From positions 37,284,965 through 37,348,964 of the forward strand of contig NC_092628.1 of NCBI RefSeq assembly GCF_039555335.1: a stretch of DNA of 64,000 nt, written 5' to 3'. The DNA comes from Amphiura filiformis (Eukaryota; Echinodermata; Ophiuroidea; Amphilepidida; Amphiuridae). This document shows, piece by piece, positions 37,401 to 52,400 of the stretch (positions within the stretch are counted from its first letter, which is position 1; the number at the start of each line of letters is the position of its first letter). The position numbers were made by a program, and so were the translations under genes. Below the pieces are notes generated by a model. It ran no database searches and was not told the origin of the DNA. It saw only the letters and a program-made list of their open reading frames with translations.

Positions 37401-40400
37401 AGCTTCAAATTAGTTAGTGTTCAATCAAAGTGTCCACTCACCCATAGCCAACAGTACTTGGCCAAAAGCATTACAAGCTGGTGCTGACATGATATATGAC
37501 AGGTGAATTGCACACTGAACTGCACAGAGACCACAACAGCCAGGGATCATGGGTTACAAGTTGATAGTCTAAACGCTTATTAGAAAACATAATAATTTGG
37601 TTATAAACCCTAACCAAAGCATAGGGAAAATGCACTATTTACAAGAGTAAAATATGTGCGCCAGTTTTTGAAAATGCGCAATTTGCGCTTCTTTTTACCA
37701 TAATGTGTGATTTTTCTTCCAAAAAGTTCAAATATATTATGCAATATGGAAAACAATTTTACTGTTTTTCTTCTATATTTTCTTGCAAATTTTTGCGACG
37801 GCCTATTTTCTATACTTTTTTTAAACATAGATTGTGTTGCAGATCATTATGCATTCTTGATATTAGTGAGAATTTCAGGTTTTTGGATCATAATGAGTAC
37901 TTGAAAAGTGTTTATTTTTAGCAAATCTTAAAATTTACGGTCGGACCTAAAATGCACGATCGTACCCAAAATGCGCAAATTTTCAGCGTTTTTTGCACAT
38001 CGCGCATTTTCCCTGTCCGTACTCTAACCCTTGCCCTAATCCTAAACCTAAACTTCATCCTAACCATAACCTATATTCTAAGCCCTAATTTGAACCCTAA
38101 TTTGAATCCAAAACCTATTATAACTCTAATCCTAACACTTGCCCTGATCTAACCCTATCACTAAGCGTACTGCTAATCCTAACCTCATCACTAATCCTGA
38201 CATAAAATGCCCTAAACCCTAACTTAACCTGTTCAAACTAATGATCCTTTGGAATAATGGGCTGATCCTGGATCATTGGCATGCCTAGAAATATGTGGCA
38301 TACAGGAGCTCACTCCTTCTTCCAAGGAAAGTCATTTGGAGAGAAATTTATTTGAAATTTATTGATTGGAGAAGAGTTTTGAGTGGAATGGGTGGTTCAC
38401 TGGACCTACTAGTGCAGCTTGGCTGATTCATTTATTTTGTACTGTATCTTTTACATAATTATAATATTTCTGCTATGAAATTCATATTTTTATAATGTAT
38501 GAGGTATTTACAAGCCGACGTCAAACGTCGGCTTGTGCTGTCTCTTCTCAATTCTTCTTCTTCTTCTTTCTGGCAACTCGTGACATTTTGCGTGACTTGC
38601 CACGTTTCGCCCTAGCTCTCTTATGCTTTGACAGATTTCAACCATAGTTGAGCCAAATGACCACTGGACTAGGCCAAACCTTACATTTGACTTTGACCTG
38701 ACTGTGACCTTTGACCTTGACCTTATGGCCAAAAATGTTGATTTCACAAAAAATGCTACTCCTTCCACAAATTACATGCAATGATCATGTGACTCATGCA
38801 TATGAATCAACATGTGGCAGTGCTTAAAACTTCCTAAAAAGAATTGAGGTCAAAGGTCATTAAGGGGTCATTTCCGGTAAAAGTCTGAAAAATTTGTAAA
38901 AAATATTCAAAAAATCACTGTCTTTACAAATTATATAGCAGAGAGTCGCTATTAGCACACATGCATTGCTACTAGCAAGGGTCTTTAGGATGCCTACAGT
39001 TTTGGGGTCAAAAGGTCATTAAGGGGTTACTTCCGGTCAAAAACCAAAATTATCAAAAATGTTCAAAAAATTTTTATCTCAAAATGTAAAGAGACCAGAA
39101 TAATATAACCAACATACATGAATAAGTGTTCCCTGATGTATGCATGGTATTTTTTATTTTGGGGTCAAAGGTCATTAAGGGGTCACTTCCTGTTTTTAGC
39201 TGAATAACTTCAAGAATTTTTATCTCAAAAACTGAACATGTTAGAATTTTTAATTAAAATTGGAACAATGCATTTTGTCGGTGTACATAAGGTTTTTTTT
39301 TTTCATTGAGGTCAAAGGTCATTAAGGGGGTCAAAAGGTCAATCAAAAATTTAAAAAAATCAAAATCCATGTATAAGTTCCGATTAAGCTGAAATTGACC
39401 AGGAATATTTCTTATGACATCCTAAGCACAATGCAAGAGCAGTTGCCCCATCCGTGACCCAGGGGTCAAGTTATAGGGGGCAAATTGCGGCTTGTATTCA
39501 GCGTCTGTTGACTCTATTTTTCATTTTACTTACAGTGAACACAGGGAAGCAGTTGAACTGCTATCAGTGTTACGTTTATGGCATGATAGTAGTCTACCTG
39601 GAGGTTTGCCTGGATGGCTACTCAACCCAATATTCAGAACCAATCTCAAAACAGCACTGCTAGGAGGGTAAGATAAAGAAGTATCACTTAAGGGAAGGGG
39701 TATGAACGTTTGGACAGTATTTATTGTGGGACATTAGAGCACATCAGACATATCAAATTACATTCTGAATACGAAGAATGTCCTTCTGATATCAAATAAT
39801 TTTGATTTTTTGAAATTTGCAATGTAATACACATTTTATGGCAAATCATTAAAATTGATATTTTTTATATTTAACAGTACTTGAAGTAAACTTTATAAAT
39901 CTGATGATTTATACTTAAAGTGTATGTAGGTGGGATGAAAAGCCGACGATCAATTGAAAATTTTGACCTTTTCAGTATTGAAGATATGGATTTTTTCCCC
40001 AAAACACACAAAAAATAGGTCTTTTGGGGAAAAAATTCCATATCTTCAATATAAAAGGTCAAGATTTTCAATTGATCGTCGGCTTTTCCTCCCAGCTATA
40101 TACACTTTAAGAATATATCATTAGATTTATCAAATTTGCATAATTAATGAGCTAATTTGCATAAATGCTAATTAATTATGCAAATATGCAAATTAGGGGG
40201 CGGCTTCACTATATAATACATTAGAATATATTAGAAACACTTTGACCAAGTTTCAGGGCAAAATTATGCAAAATAAAAGTACCCTGAACATTTATGCATG
40301 GATTTTAATTATATTTTAATGAGCTTCTCCAGTCATTTTAACTCATTAACTTCATTGATTATTGATAAAAACAATAAGATACAAAGAAAATATAAACTGA

Positions 40401-43400
40401 TATATTTTGAAAACCGTATGTCCGATTGACTCCAAACAAAAGGCATATTGATCAGTGTACTTTGCTCTACTCAATTAATCTGTTTAAAATATGCTTAGAG
40501 CATATCTTTAAATGCCTCCATAACCACCTTAAAGATGAAGTAGTATCAGTCACTTGGTAAACTTAGATGATGGTATCATCACCTCAGTAAACTTAGATGA
40601 TGGTAACATCACCTTAATAAACTTAGATGATGGTAACATCACCTCAATAAACTGAGATGATTGTAACATCACCTCAATAAACTTAGATGATGGTAACATC
40701 ACCTCAATAAACTTAGATGATGGTTGTATCACTTCAGTAAACTTAGTTTATGGCAATATCACCTTTGTAAACTTAGATGATAGTATCATCACCTCAGTAA
40801 ACTTAGACAATGGTAACATCACCTCAGAAAACTTAGATGATGGTAATAGTACATTGTACTTCTGTAAACTTAGATGGTATCATAAAAGAACCTAAAACAC
40901 TTGAATGAACACCGCCTCGAGGCTAGTAATTGGAAATGCAAAAACAGGTTGCATAATTTGTAACTGCAATTCAATATTATCACACTATTGTTTAATCATT
41001 TTTCAGAGGTAAAGCATGGAGCAGTAATCCTGATTTGTTAGGACCTGATAAACATGCCAAAGATGTGGACTCATTGGACAAATATGCACTGGAAAGATGG
41101 GAGGTAGGAATCATATTCACAGATCACATTGATTACAACAACTAATACCAGCCTGGAGCTGGCTGTGCTGTTTCCATGTACATGAATCAAAGCAATGTTC
41201 AAGAATCAAAGCATGAGCAGGAGTGGCTTATATACCAGTGCACAATATTGAGTTTTAAGCAAGTAGTATCATAAGCAACACAAGATGCAAATAATGTACA
41301 AAAGCATCAGTCATTGCCATATATTTGTTCACTTATTTCAGAACTTTGTGAAACAGAAGCTTTAGTTAATGGCATCTATGTTTCCTTAAATTGATATACA
41401 GTCATGTACTATACTTAACTTGAATTGAACTTGTGACACTTTTGGTCCAAGAGATAGCAAGAATTTCTTTGACAAAAATGACCAGGTGTCTTGTTATGAT
41501 AGTTGGATAGAACATCCCATGGGACATTTGAAAAGTGAAGTCTTGAGTGTCGTGAGCGGTGGAGCGTGACATCAGAGGTCAATGACCTCAAATTTGAACC
41601 GTTTTCCTGTATAATTCGTATTATGCATGCCATTTATTAACAACAGCCTCGGTTTTCACATTTTTGGTGTCTAATGAAAGATATTGAAATTATGTATCAA
41701 ACAAAACCAATATCAATGAGATTTAACAATGTTTCGATCCTAATTTTGAGCCAAAAACGTCAAAATTTAGCATTTTTACCTATATTTTGCAAATTGACCT
41801 GACATAAAACTTATAATTTCCTAAAAAGCGTGGGTGCATTACTTAAACATTCTTACTCAAAAACTGACCCATTATGTTCACAAAAAGATGACCAAAAACA
41901 ATGTGTGTGGGTAAAGTCATTTTTTTGGGCTAGGACATTTAAAGTGCAATGACCTCTTAAATTGACTATGTAAGAGGTTTTCTGCACATATAGACTGTGG
42001 GCTATGCTAACCTCACTCCCCCTGTGGGGATTTATGGAGGCAGGTATTTTTGGGACCCTAATGCATTGAGGTTTTGAAATCCGCTTGCCTGCACTTTGGC
42101 CAGCGATGGGTGAGGCGGTGAGGGCGCTTTTTTCAAAATGGCCGCCAAAATCACAAAAATCAACATAACTAGGCCAGTGAAGCTCCTAGCAGCATAATTA
42201 TGATGTCTACACCCATGTTTTTAGGGTCAAGGAAACCTACAGTATCACTTACATCAACAGGGGACCTAAATTTCCAAGATGGCTGCCAAAATTTCAAAAT
42301 GGCCGACATTAAAAATGAAAATTATCTATATCTCAGTCCTTGAAGCTCCTGCAAGCATAATTTTGATGTCTATACCCATGTTTGCAGGACAAGGAGTCCA
42401 ATAAAATCACTAAGAACAGCCCATGACACAAATTCCAAGATGGCTGCCACTGAATTTTAAAATGGCTGCCATTTAAATCAATTTTGTCTATATCTCAGTC
42501 GTTGAAGCTCTAAGGAGCATGTCTCTAATGCATTATGCTGTATTGTCGGAATTAAGGATTCCAGCCAATTGCTGCTGTGTTAGCCATCTACTGCTGATAT
42601 TGGTGTTGATGAAGTAGCTTCCTTTCATTGTGTTGCTGAAGTAGCTTTCAATTGTTCACTGGCGCTAAGGTAGCTACCTACATCTGATATTGGTGTTGAT
42701 GAATAAGCTTTCAATTGTTCATTGGCTCTAATGTAGCCATCTACTGCTGATATTGGTCTTGAAGAAGTAGCTTCATATTGCTGATTGCTGCTGGGTTAAC
42801 TGGGTCAACACCAATGTCAGCAGTAGATGGCTAACACAGCAACAAGCAATTGGTAGCTACTTCGTTAACACCAATATTAGCATTAGCGCCAATGAACATT
42901 TACTTCAATTGAAAGCTGCTTCATCAACACTAATCAGCAATAGGAAGTTACTTCATCAACGCCAATATCAACAGTAGATAGCTAAACCCAGCAACAATCA
43001 GTTGGTAGCTACTTTATCATCACCAATACCAGCAGTAGATAGATACCCCAGTACCAACCAGCAATTGGGAGCTACTGTATCAACACCAGTATCACCAGTA
43101 CAGTAAACCCAGCACCAATCAGCAACTGGGAGCTACGTCATCAAGCTACTCTTAGCTATCGTTTCATTTTTTTCCTAGAATTAATCCTTTTACAAATAGA
43201 GTTACTGAATATGATTAGATTAGTTATTGATCTTGGAGTTGGGACATCGACTGTTAAGTGCCCAAGTGGGTAAGTGCAATAGCTGCCATGTGTAGCTGAA
43301 ATGTACATATGAGTACAATATATATAATATATTGCCAAATGTTCACAGGACAGCTATTGCACTTCCCATTTATACTACTAAGGCTTTAATACTTCCTTTG

Positions 43401-46400
43401 TTTAGGTAATAGACATGTCGTTGATTATTTATGGTGTCATTATTGATGCCATTTTGAAAAAGTGCTCTCACCGCCTCACCCACCGCTGGCCAATGTGAAG
43501 GCAAACGGATTTCAAAACTTAAATGTATTGGCTGGAATCCTTGATTCCGACAATACGGTATAATGCATCAGAGACATGCTCCTTAGAGCTTCAACGACTG
43601 TGATATAGACAAAATAGATTTAAATGGCAGCCATTTTAAAATTCAGTGGTATCCATCTTGGAATTTGTGTCCTGGGCTGTTCTTAGTGATTTTATTGGAC
43701 TCCTTGATCCTGCAAACATGGGTATAGACATCAAAATTATGCTTGCAGGAGCTTCAAGGACTGAGATATAGATCATTTTCATTTTCAATGTCGGCCATTT
43801 TGAAATTTTGGCAGCCATCTTGGAAATTTAGGTCCCCTGTTAATGTAAGTGATACTATTGGATTCCTTGACCCTAAAAACATGGGTGTAGACATCATAAT
43901 TATGCTGCTAGGAGTTTCACTTGCCTAGTTATGTTGATTTTTGTGATTTTGGCGGCCATTTTGAAAAAAGCGCCCTCACCGCCTCACCCACCGCTGGCCA
44001 ATATGCAGGCAAGCGGATTTCAAAACCTCAATGCATTAGGGTCCCAAAAATATCTGCCTCCATAAATCCCCCCCAGGGGGAGTGGGTTAGCATAGCCCAC
44101 AGTCTACAAGTGCAGAAAATCTCTTACATAGTAAATTTAAGAGGTCATTGCACTTTCAATGTCCTTGCCCCAAAATGACTTTACCCACACACATTGTTTT
44201 TGGTCATCTTTTTGTAAACATAATGGGTCAGTTTTTGAGTAAGAATGTTTAAGCTTTTTAGGAAATTATAAGTTTTATGTCAGGTCAATTTGCAAAATAT
44301 GGGTAAAAATGCTAAATTTTGACGTTTTTGGCTCAAAATTAGGGTCGAAACATTGTTAAATCTCATTGATATTGTTTGATAGATAATTCAATATCTTTCA
44401 TTAGACTCCAAAAATGTGAAAATCGAGGTTGTTGTTAATAAATGACGTGCATAATACGAATTATACAGGAAAACGGGTCAAATTTGAGGTCATTGACCTC
44501 TGATGGCATGCTCCACCACTCACGACACTCAAGACTTCACTTTTCAGATGTCCCATGGGATGTTCTATCCAACTATCATAACAAGACACCTGGTCATTTT
44601 TGTCAAAGAAATTCTTGCTATCTCTTGGACCATTTTGGTAAGATTTGGTTTGCCCAAATTGAAATCCATTTTGCCAGCAAAATGACTTCATATACCCCTT
44701 TAAAATGTGATGAAAGCACATTGTTGAAAAAAAAATATCTGGAGCTGTCAGTTGTAAACTTGTTCAAAAATGACAGTTGCAAACTTGTCCAATGGCGAAC
44801 CCGCTAAAAAACTTACTAATTGGTCTGAACTCCCATCGTAAAAGCCTATCCCACAATTTAAAACGTACCACAGTTATGTTTAATTTCTATATTCACGTAG
44901 TTTATAAGATGATAGTATATTGTATTTGATTTGTATTACTACAGTGTGTTCTTCATTTCCTGGTTGGATCCCGTGGTGTGGATACATTAAGCAGAGATGT
45001 GGCCATGGTTCTTTCACATGCAGGTCTCATGAAAGCGTAAGATATATTCCACTAGAAATCCATACACCCCTACACTCTGATCAGCTTGTAATCGGTGGGA
45101 CATGGGTGTAAATTGGGACTTTATTTACTCACGCAGTAACAAAAAACAAATAATTCTCGCCTAATACGAGCTGATCGTAGTATAATGGAAAACATGAACT
45201 TAATTTCCCACACTTGGGTGTATATTTCAAATGGAGTCACCCATTCATCAGGTAATCCCATTGAAATTCACACTTGCTGTGAAAAGTATTTCAATTGTAT
45301 AATTATATCGGGTATTATTGGGAAAAAAACCTGCCAGAATTGTCCAAGGCTATTGTTAATTTTGGTGTGGGTGGGGGTATCCAACTATAATTCTGAAAGC
45401 TGACCAAAACTACCGCCACAGCACAGGAAAGCTATTGAACAGTGTAGTGGTTGTATGCAGTTCGCTCAAGCATATTGATATACCAGTGCCTTGCCTTTCT
45501 TGATAAACATTGAGGTCAACTCATCTATAGGCTAAGATATTGTTATCAATCTTACTATTTCTGTTAATTTTTAATGATGGGTTGTAAAATAGAAAAGAAA
45601 ATCAGTGGCAGCACCAGGAATTCCTGTTGTGTTTGAAAAAATACAGTTGAGTCAAGGACAAATATATTTTTCTTGTGAAAAAGTTATAAACAAGTGTGGG
45701 TCGGTGGGTTTGTTAGAGCTTGGTTACGCCAGAATTATGGATATGCCACCAAAGCAAAACAAATAATATGGGTCATTAGTGTACCCCCTTATCGCATTAT
45801 GTACCCATTACACCTTTGTACTGATAACTCCTGATGGGCATCAGGTAGGAGTATTCAAATTTGTAAACAACTACACAATCAATTTTTTCAAACATTGTCT
45901 ATTACAGTGCAGAAGAGGGTGGTATGGTCATCACACCAGCGGGTTTTCAGTTCTTACTCCTAGATACAGCATCTCAAGTTTGGTATTTTATGTTGCAGTA
46001 TTTAGAGACAGCTGAGGTGAGATCAACTGGATAATAATTCTATTATTACTTATTGAATTCCACTTTCATCTTAACCTTTAACCCTACCCCTAACATTTAT
46101 CCCAACTCTATCATAACTAACAAGTTTAATTCACCTGAGCCTCAACCCTGGTATTCAAATCCTACTTTTTATTTTATCCTAACTTGAACCCAACCACAAC
46201 TTTGACTCAGCCTGTCAAAGTTGTTGTAGCCTCAACCCAACTAAAACCAAAATCCTACATCATAGGGCTCTATAAATGCAGCAACTTTATTCTGCTATTT
46301 TTGACAAATATTGGTATATAACTTCCTTTCAGGAACGTGAATTAGACTTGGTGCAAGCTCTCTCTTTCCTGTTTCAACTCAGTTTTTCAACTTTGGGAAA

Positions 46401-49400
46401 GGTAAGATTATCAATAATCATAATGCAAAAAAGGGCTACTCTATGGGCGAACAGACTTGCCAAGTAGGCATTTTTTTTTGGATGAGGGAGGCATAATGAC
46501 CCTAAAAATCACTAAAAGCTTGAATAATCTGAAAAGATCTGGAAACTGTTTTGTAAACACATTTTGAAAATTAAAGTTTTTTCAAAACATTTCCGTCAAA
46601 ATCAATCCACTTTAGCAAAAAAAAAAACAGCTGTTTTTAATTTCATACAGCTACAGCTAAAAAATTATCTGAAATGCAAAATCGAGGTCGGTCGGGCGGG
46701 CCTGTACCAAGGTGATTATTTGTCGCCTATTGCATGGCAAATACATTTTGAGTATTGTGCAAATTTGAAAAAATATATCAGCATTATAAAAAATCAGTTC
46801 CTTTGATATTTTGACATTATTTATTCATTTGTAACTCAATCAAGCAAGAACTATGCCTCTAAATATGATGTTATTGAGTTAGAGGCAGAGGGAGGCTATC
46901 TTATGTGGGTCAGTAAAATAATTGATGACCATCCAGAATATAACATGAAACTATATGGTTCTCTGTGATCTAACAACTGAGCTGTTAAAGCCATGTGTGA
47001 TTTCTGTCAAATTGAAATTCATTCATGATTCATTTATCTTTATTTCATTCAATTTGAAATACAGCAGAAATTCGTTATTCTTTACCAGCAATGGTGAAGT
47101 AATAAGTTAGTTATAACTGTATAGGGAGGGTTTCTGTTCATTTCAAGCCGAAATAACAAGGTTAAGTGGAAAAGAAACCAATGACTATGACTAGGTTTAA
47201 CATTGAGTTCTGTGGGTTTGTATTACAATTCGATGTTGAAATGCTCAGTTGACTTACAAACACAATTAATTTGGCTCCCATTTAGGTGTAAATTGGGACA
47301 TGTGTAAACATTACAAATAGAGCAAAAATCAGGTTTGAAAACATTAACCAATTTCATATTAGGCAAAAAAAAACAAGTTTGTTTCCTGTAGCGCACACGC
47401 TTTACGTTTTTGACGGCTTATTTTGCGCATTAGAATTTTTACAAAGAAAAAAAAACCCAAAACTCGGAAATATCACAAAAAAATAATATAATACTCTACT
47501 GGAGTAAACATTTACACATTACGCAACAAATGAGTGTAGTGAAAAACTACTGGAGAAAACATCACATAGTTTTTTAAATACCTTTTTTAATCTGCAGGTT
47601 GAAAGGGGATCATAATATTCTTGAATATGAAGAAATATGATTTGTGTGGGGGTGGGGGTGTGTGTGTCGGAGACCCACTGTAAATTCCCATTCCAATTTG
47701 CAGCAAAAAAGGGGTTTTTTTTCACTTGAAGACATGGATTTTAAAAAAATATAAATAAAAAACTGCATTTTGCTTTTGACTTTTTGGACCTGCTACAGAA
47801 AACAAACATGGTTTTTTTTGGCCTTATCAGATCGTACATTATTGCTTTAATCAGTAATAACATTCTCTGTTTTGGTATCTATTGGTCTTCAAGTAGACAG
47901 TTACAATACCATTTTTGTTTTTTTGTGTGTGTTTTGTTTTACAGGCATATTCTACTGATGATATGAATGAATCCCAGCTGCAATTTTTACAACATCTTAG
48001 GGAGTTAGGTTTAGTATTTCAAAGAAAGGTAAGCATTGGTGGGTTCAAACCATAAGCATTACCAGAGGATAGCATAGGGGTCATCCCTCAATAACATGTT
48101 CTTGTGTAAAATTAGGATGAAAAAAAAACCCAAACCGATATTAACAATGAGCCCTATTTGGATTATGCTTCCTCTCACACTGAGACAAAGTTCTTAATGA
48201 CATGACTTTTGCCCCAAAAGAATTTCCAGGTTGCATGGCCAATATTTTTTTTTATAAACAATTACATACCAAAGCAGTTATTAAAATAATAAGATACGAA
48301 TACTGTTATTTGATGTGGTCAATTTAATTCAGCCTTTCTTTTTTACCTCTTGAATCTTTGCAGAGGAAAGATAAAAGATATTATCCAACTAGATTAGCTA
48401 TAAATCTGGCATCAGGTAAAGTACCACAATTAGTTTCTTAATAATTTATTGAAGTTTTGGGTTTAGCTGTAGTTTTTATGTACTGTGTGATAACTATTAA
48501 GATTACCCATGTAACCAAAACTATTAAGATTACCCATGTAACCCATGTAACCAAAATTTCCTTTCATTAATGCCAATATTATATTAGCAATCCCAGTGAC
48601 TGACAGAAAAATACCAGTAATCAAACGCCATTAGCTATGGTACTGCGTTGCTATTGTTCAATCGTAGAAAGTTGCCTCAAAATCAGCTGGTATAATTTCA
48701 TGCTAGAGGATGATAGCAACTTTTGATTGATATATCTGCAACCGCTTTTCCGATCAAGCAACAGATGAAAAATGTCATAAAAAAGTACTATGCTCATTGG
48801 GACTGCAGAGTATGATATGGTTATAATGCAGGTCTAGTAATGCTGTATGGTTTGAATGTGTGCTAGCTTCCAGTCAAATCTGTAAAATTAGCCATATTTC
48901 TGTGCAGTCAAATTTAGCCTGTGAGCATCCTGGTTCGCCCACAGTGAACACATACTTTGTTACACCTCCAGCTTAGCTGTAGCGACATTAGTGCTTTTAC
49001 ACTAATGCAGTTTTCGCTGCAAGCATGCCAACGAACTGCCCTTGTATGCATGTGTACATGCTCAGCTCAAACTCAGTTTCTCGTACACAATTTGATAATG
49101 CGACCAGTGAAATACGCACCTACGTCATTACCAAACTGAAACTGGCGGTGAAACATATTACTTACTGCTAGCTTACTTGTGAACATAGCCTTCTAACAAA
49201 CACTACCTGCTTGGAAATATATTGTCATGAATAATACAAATTGAGGCAGACGCCAGATACTGAATTAAAATTTTGTGTATGTTTTGTTTTGTGAATTCAT
49301 TTAATACGATGCAGGAATTTCTAATGTGAGTTCAGACAGTCATCGAGATGGTTATATAGTGATAGAAACCAACTACAGAATATATGCCTACACCCAGTCA

Positions 49401-52400
49401 GAGCTTCAGATTGAAATATTGGGGCTCTTTTGTCAAATGCTATACAGGTAAAGTATAATATACAACCAAATATTCAAAATTGCAATTTGTTATGGAAACA
49501 AAAAAAAACACCAATGATTTCAGCAAGTATGGTATGAAGCTATACAAAACTACATTGTTTTTCACACTGGAGTGATACCTATGTCATTGTGTGTTGGATG
49601 CCATGGACCTGCAATTAGTTATCATATTTATAAAGTTAACTTTCCCACTAAAATGAGCTTGAAAATGATAATGTATAAATTGGCAAATATGACACTTTCA
49701 TTCAAAAATTACAATTTGCAGTCCAAAAAGCATAATTATGATTTTATCTTAGCCATAGTCAGTTTGATTCCTTGAGCATAATTTGGAAAAGAAATAAACG
49801 TCAATAAAACCTTATTTAGTAACCAAGGTTGTATATTGTGAACTTGAGACATGTCTCACATCGGATCAGATCTTCACACCCATCTAACAAAGCTGTAATA
49901 AATGCTATGTTATGAAGGATAGGTTGGTGTTGCGGTTGTAACACTTGTCTCTCACCTGGGTTTGATTCCCAGCGGTTCCCAATCCATGACCATCCTTTGC
50001 AGGTAATCCAGTTCTCCTGCATTCTTAAATCAGACCTCTTCCCATATTCCTGTTCTGTCTTATCATTGTGGTATATATACTTGTCCATTTGGCTTCCTCA
50101 AGACACGCTTCCGTGTGTGATATACATGTGATCAAAGGCAGTGTATCTTTAGTGCCCAGTCACTTTGTGCTGCATCGTGTGCTACAGGTGCACCACTTTT
50201 GATCATGCTACTGTCTCAAGGAAGTCAAATGGACTATAGCTGTGTTAAATTGTGCTTCACAATAGCACCTTTAGATCCACTTGGTAGATATATTAAGTCA
50301 CACATTTACTTATGTTGAAAAGTTAATCTATAAGAAAATATAATTTAAAAATAGACAAAATTCATTGAATTGTAGTTCATCAAAGATCCAACAGATAGAT
50401 GACATGGGGTTTTCACCTTCTTCTTTCTTTTTCATTTTATTTCTTGTTTTTTCTTTTCATTTTGTGTAATATTCTCTTTTTCAGATTTCCCAACATGTCT
50501 GTGGCCACACTAACAAGAGAAAGTGTACAGTCAGCAATATCTAATGGAATAACAGCTGAGCAAATACTGCATTTTCTAAGAACACATTCACATCCAGAAA
50601 TGAGAAATAAGGTGGGTGGATGGGTGTTACATAATTCGCCGTACTATCACGGCAATTTTTGACACGAAGATATATGATGACGCTGTGTGTCAGACAGCTG
50701 AGGATCTGTGAGATACTGTGATTTAGGTACAATACAATACAAAGAGCATTTGCCCCATTCCTAAAAGGCTCGGATCGCTTACAAAATAAAAACCTTAATA
50801 CCCACAAATACCTTAGGTACCCACAAATGTTTCTAAAAAATTGCATTTTTACAAATTGGGAAGTAACATGGAAATTGTGGATTTAATTGTGAATAAGTAC
50901 CCACGGAATGCTGCTCATGGGTAATGCTGCAGTCAGCTGCACATGGAGTGATCAGTGTGGAGAAACTTGAGTCATATTGCTGATTGTGACTGAATTTATT
51001 TTCCCATGTATCATGCAAAATAGCATAATAGGATCTTTCTGCCAAGCCCTTAATGTCAGGGTTGCCAGGTTGCTGGGTTTTTTTTTGCTTTTTTTTTAAA
51101 GAAAATAATGAAATAAAACTTACACAAATTGTCACTCAAATGCCAAATTGTTGATATAAAATCTTGAGTCAATCATGTGAAAATGGGAGATAAATCAAGG
51201 GGATTTCCATTGAAAAAAAACTGTAACTGGTAAAAGACCTGCAAGGGTCCTTAAAGTCATTTAAAATAATGAAGAACATCAAATGGAGTAATGTAGATGA
51301 TTAGTTCACCAAAACAACATAGAACTGTCCATAACTAGTCAAACTTAAAAAATGGGGATTTAAATCAGTGATTTTTTTCATCAACATGATTTAAATCAAG
51401 CAACCCTGCTATACGTCAAGCCTCTATACAATACATCTCTTTGAAGATGCTAAATATTGCCTTTGAAAAAGCTGGAGATACACAGGTTTGGTGCAACCGG
51501 TAGGTGTGACAACCCCTTTTGAGATTCCCACTGTGCTATGCATGTGTTTTATTCTCTATATACCAGCATTTGTAATATCCATAATTGTTTTGTTACAGGT
51601 GCCTGTCATACCACCTGTAATAAGTGACCAAGTCAGGTTATGGGAATTGGAACGAGATAGACTCAGGTTTACACCAGGTAAGAGTAGTCAAAGTATTCAG
51701 TGATGGTGAGAGATGTGATGTGTACACACAAAACCACCAGCAATATACAGTAAGTTAAAGAATTAAGGTACCATTTGTGTTCACCCCTGTATATCAGAAA
51801 TAAAGACAAATATGTCAAAATTAAAACAAGCACCCAATACCTGTACTCTTTAGCTCTGATTTAAGACCTTATTTGTTTTGTTAAAATTGGTTGAGAATAA
51901 AGAAACAGTGATCTAAAAGTTAATGAAGAAACAAAATCAAAAGTTGCACTTTTTGTTCTAATCAATGAAAGCATGACGCTAGTTTTAATGTGCCTATCAA
52001 TGGAAGCACGGTGCTAGTTCACTCTTGTTCGCGAATGCTTTTTGTACAAATCAATAGGGCATGCAATGGAGCAAACTGCAACTTTTAAATTGGCATCTTC
52101 CTTGACTTTTGGATCTTTGAACGTTTGGATTTCTTGAACAATTTCAACGAATGAGGTCTTAAATTCAAGCTTCAAGATGCAGCTATTGGCTGCTGGTTCC
52201 AATTATGATATATCTGTCTTTGTTTAGGATGTGCAAGGGGTGAACATAACTGGTACCTTAATTATTTGGCTTACTGTATTGCCAACTCTGCAAGCAGGTG
52301 CAGTATCAAGGAAATTTGACTTCAAGAACAAGAAAATTAATGTTCAAAGCTGTGGTTAATGGCCAGTGATTTGGTGTAAAACAAAGGAATCGCATAAATG

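Noticed and set aside
38021-38226. True telomere or chromosome end
   Set aside because: Units are irregular and lie inside an intron of an intact gene with coding exons on both sides.
40550-40732. Repeated '[10 protein letters not shown]' reading frame on the minus strand, also CRISPR-like spacing
   Set aside because: It is a 30-bp minisatellite in a GTF2H4 intron; the unit length is divisible by three and there are no unique spacers, so neither a gene nor a CRISPR array.
44442-44807. 121-codon plus-strand frame (and the matching minus frame at 41415)
   Set aside because: Both come from the arms of the 3.2-kb palindrome, with no splice partner or family motif.
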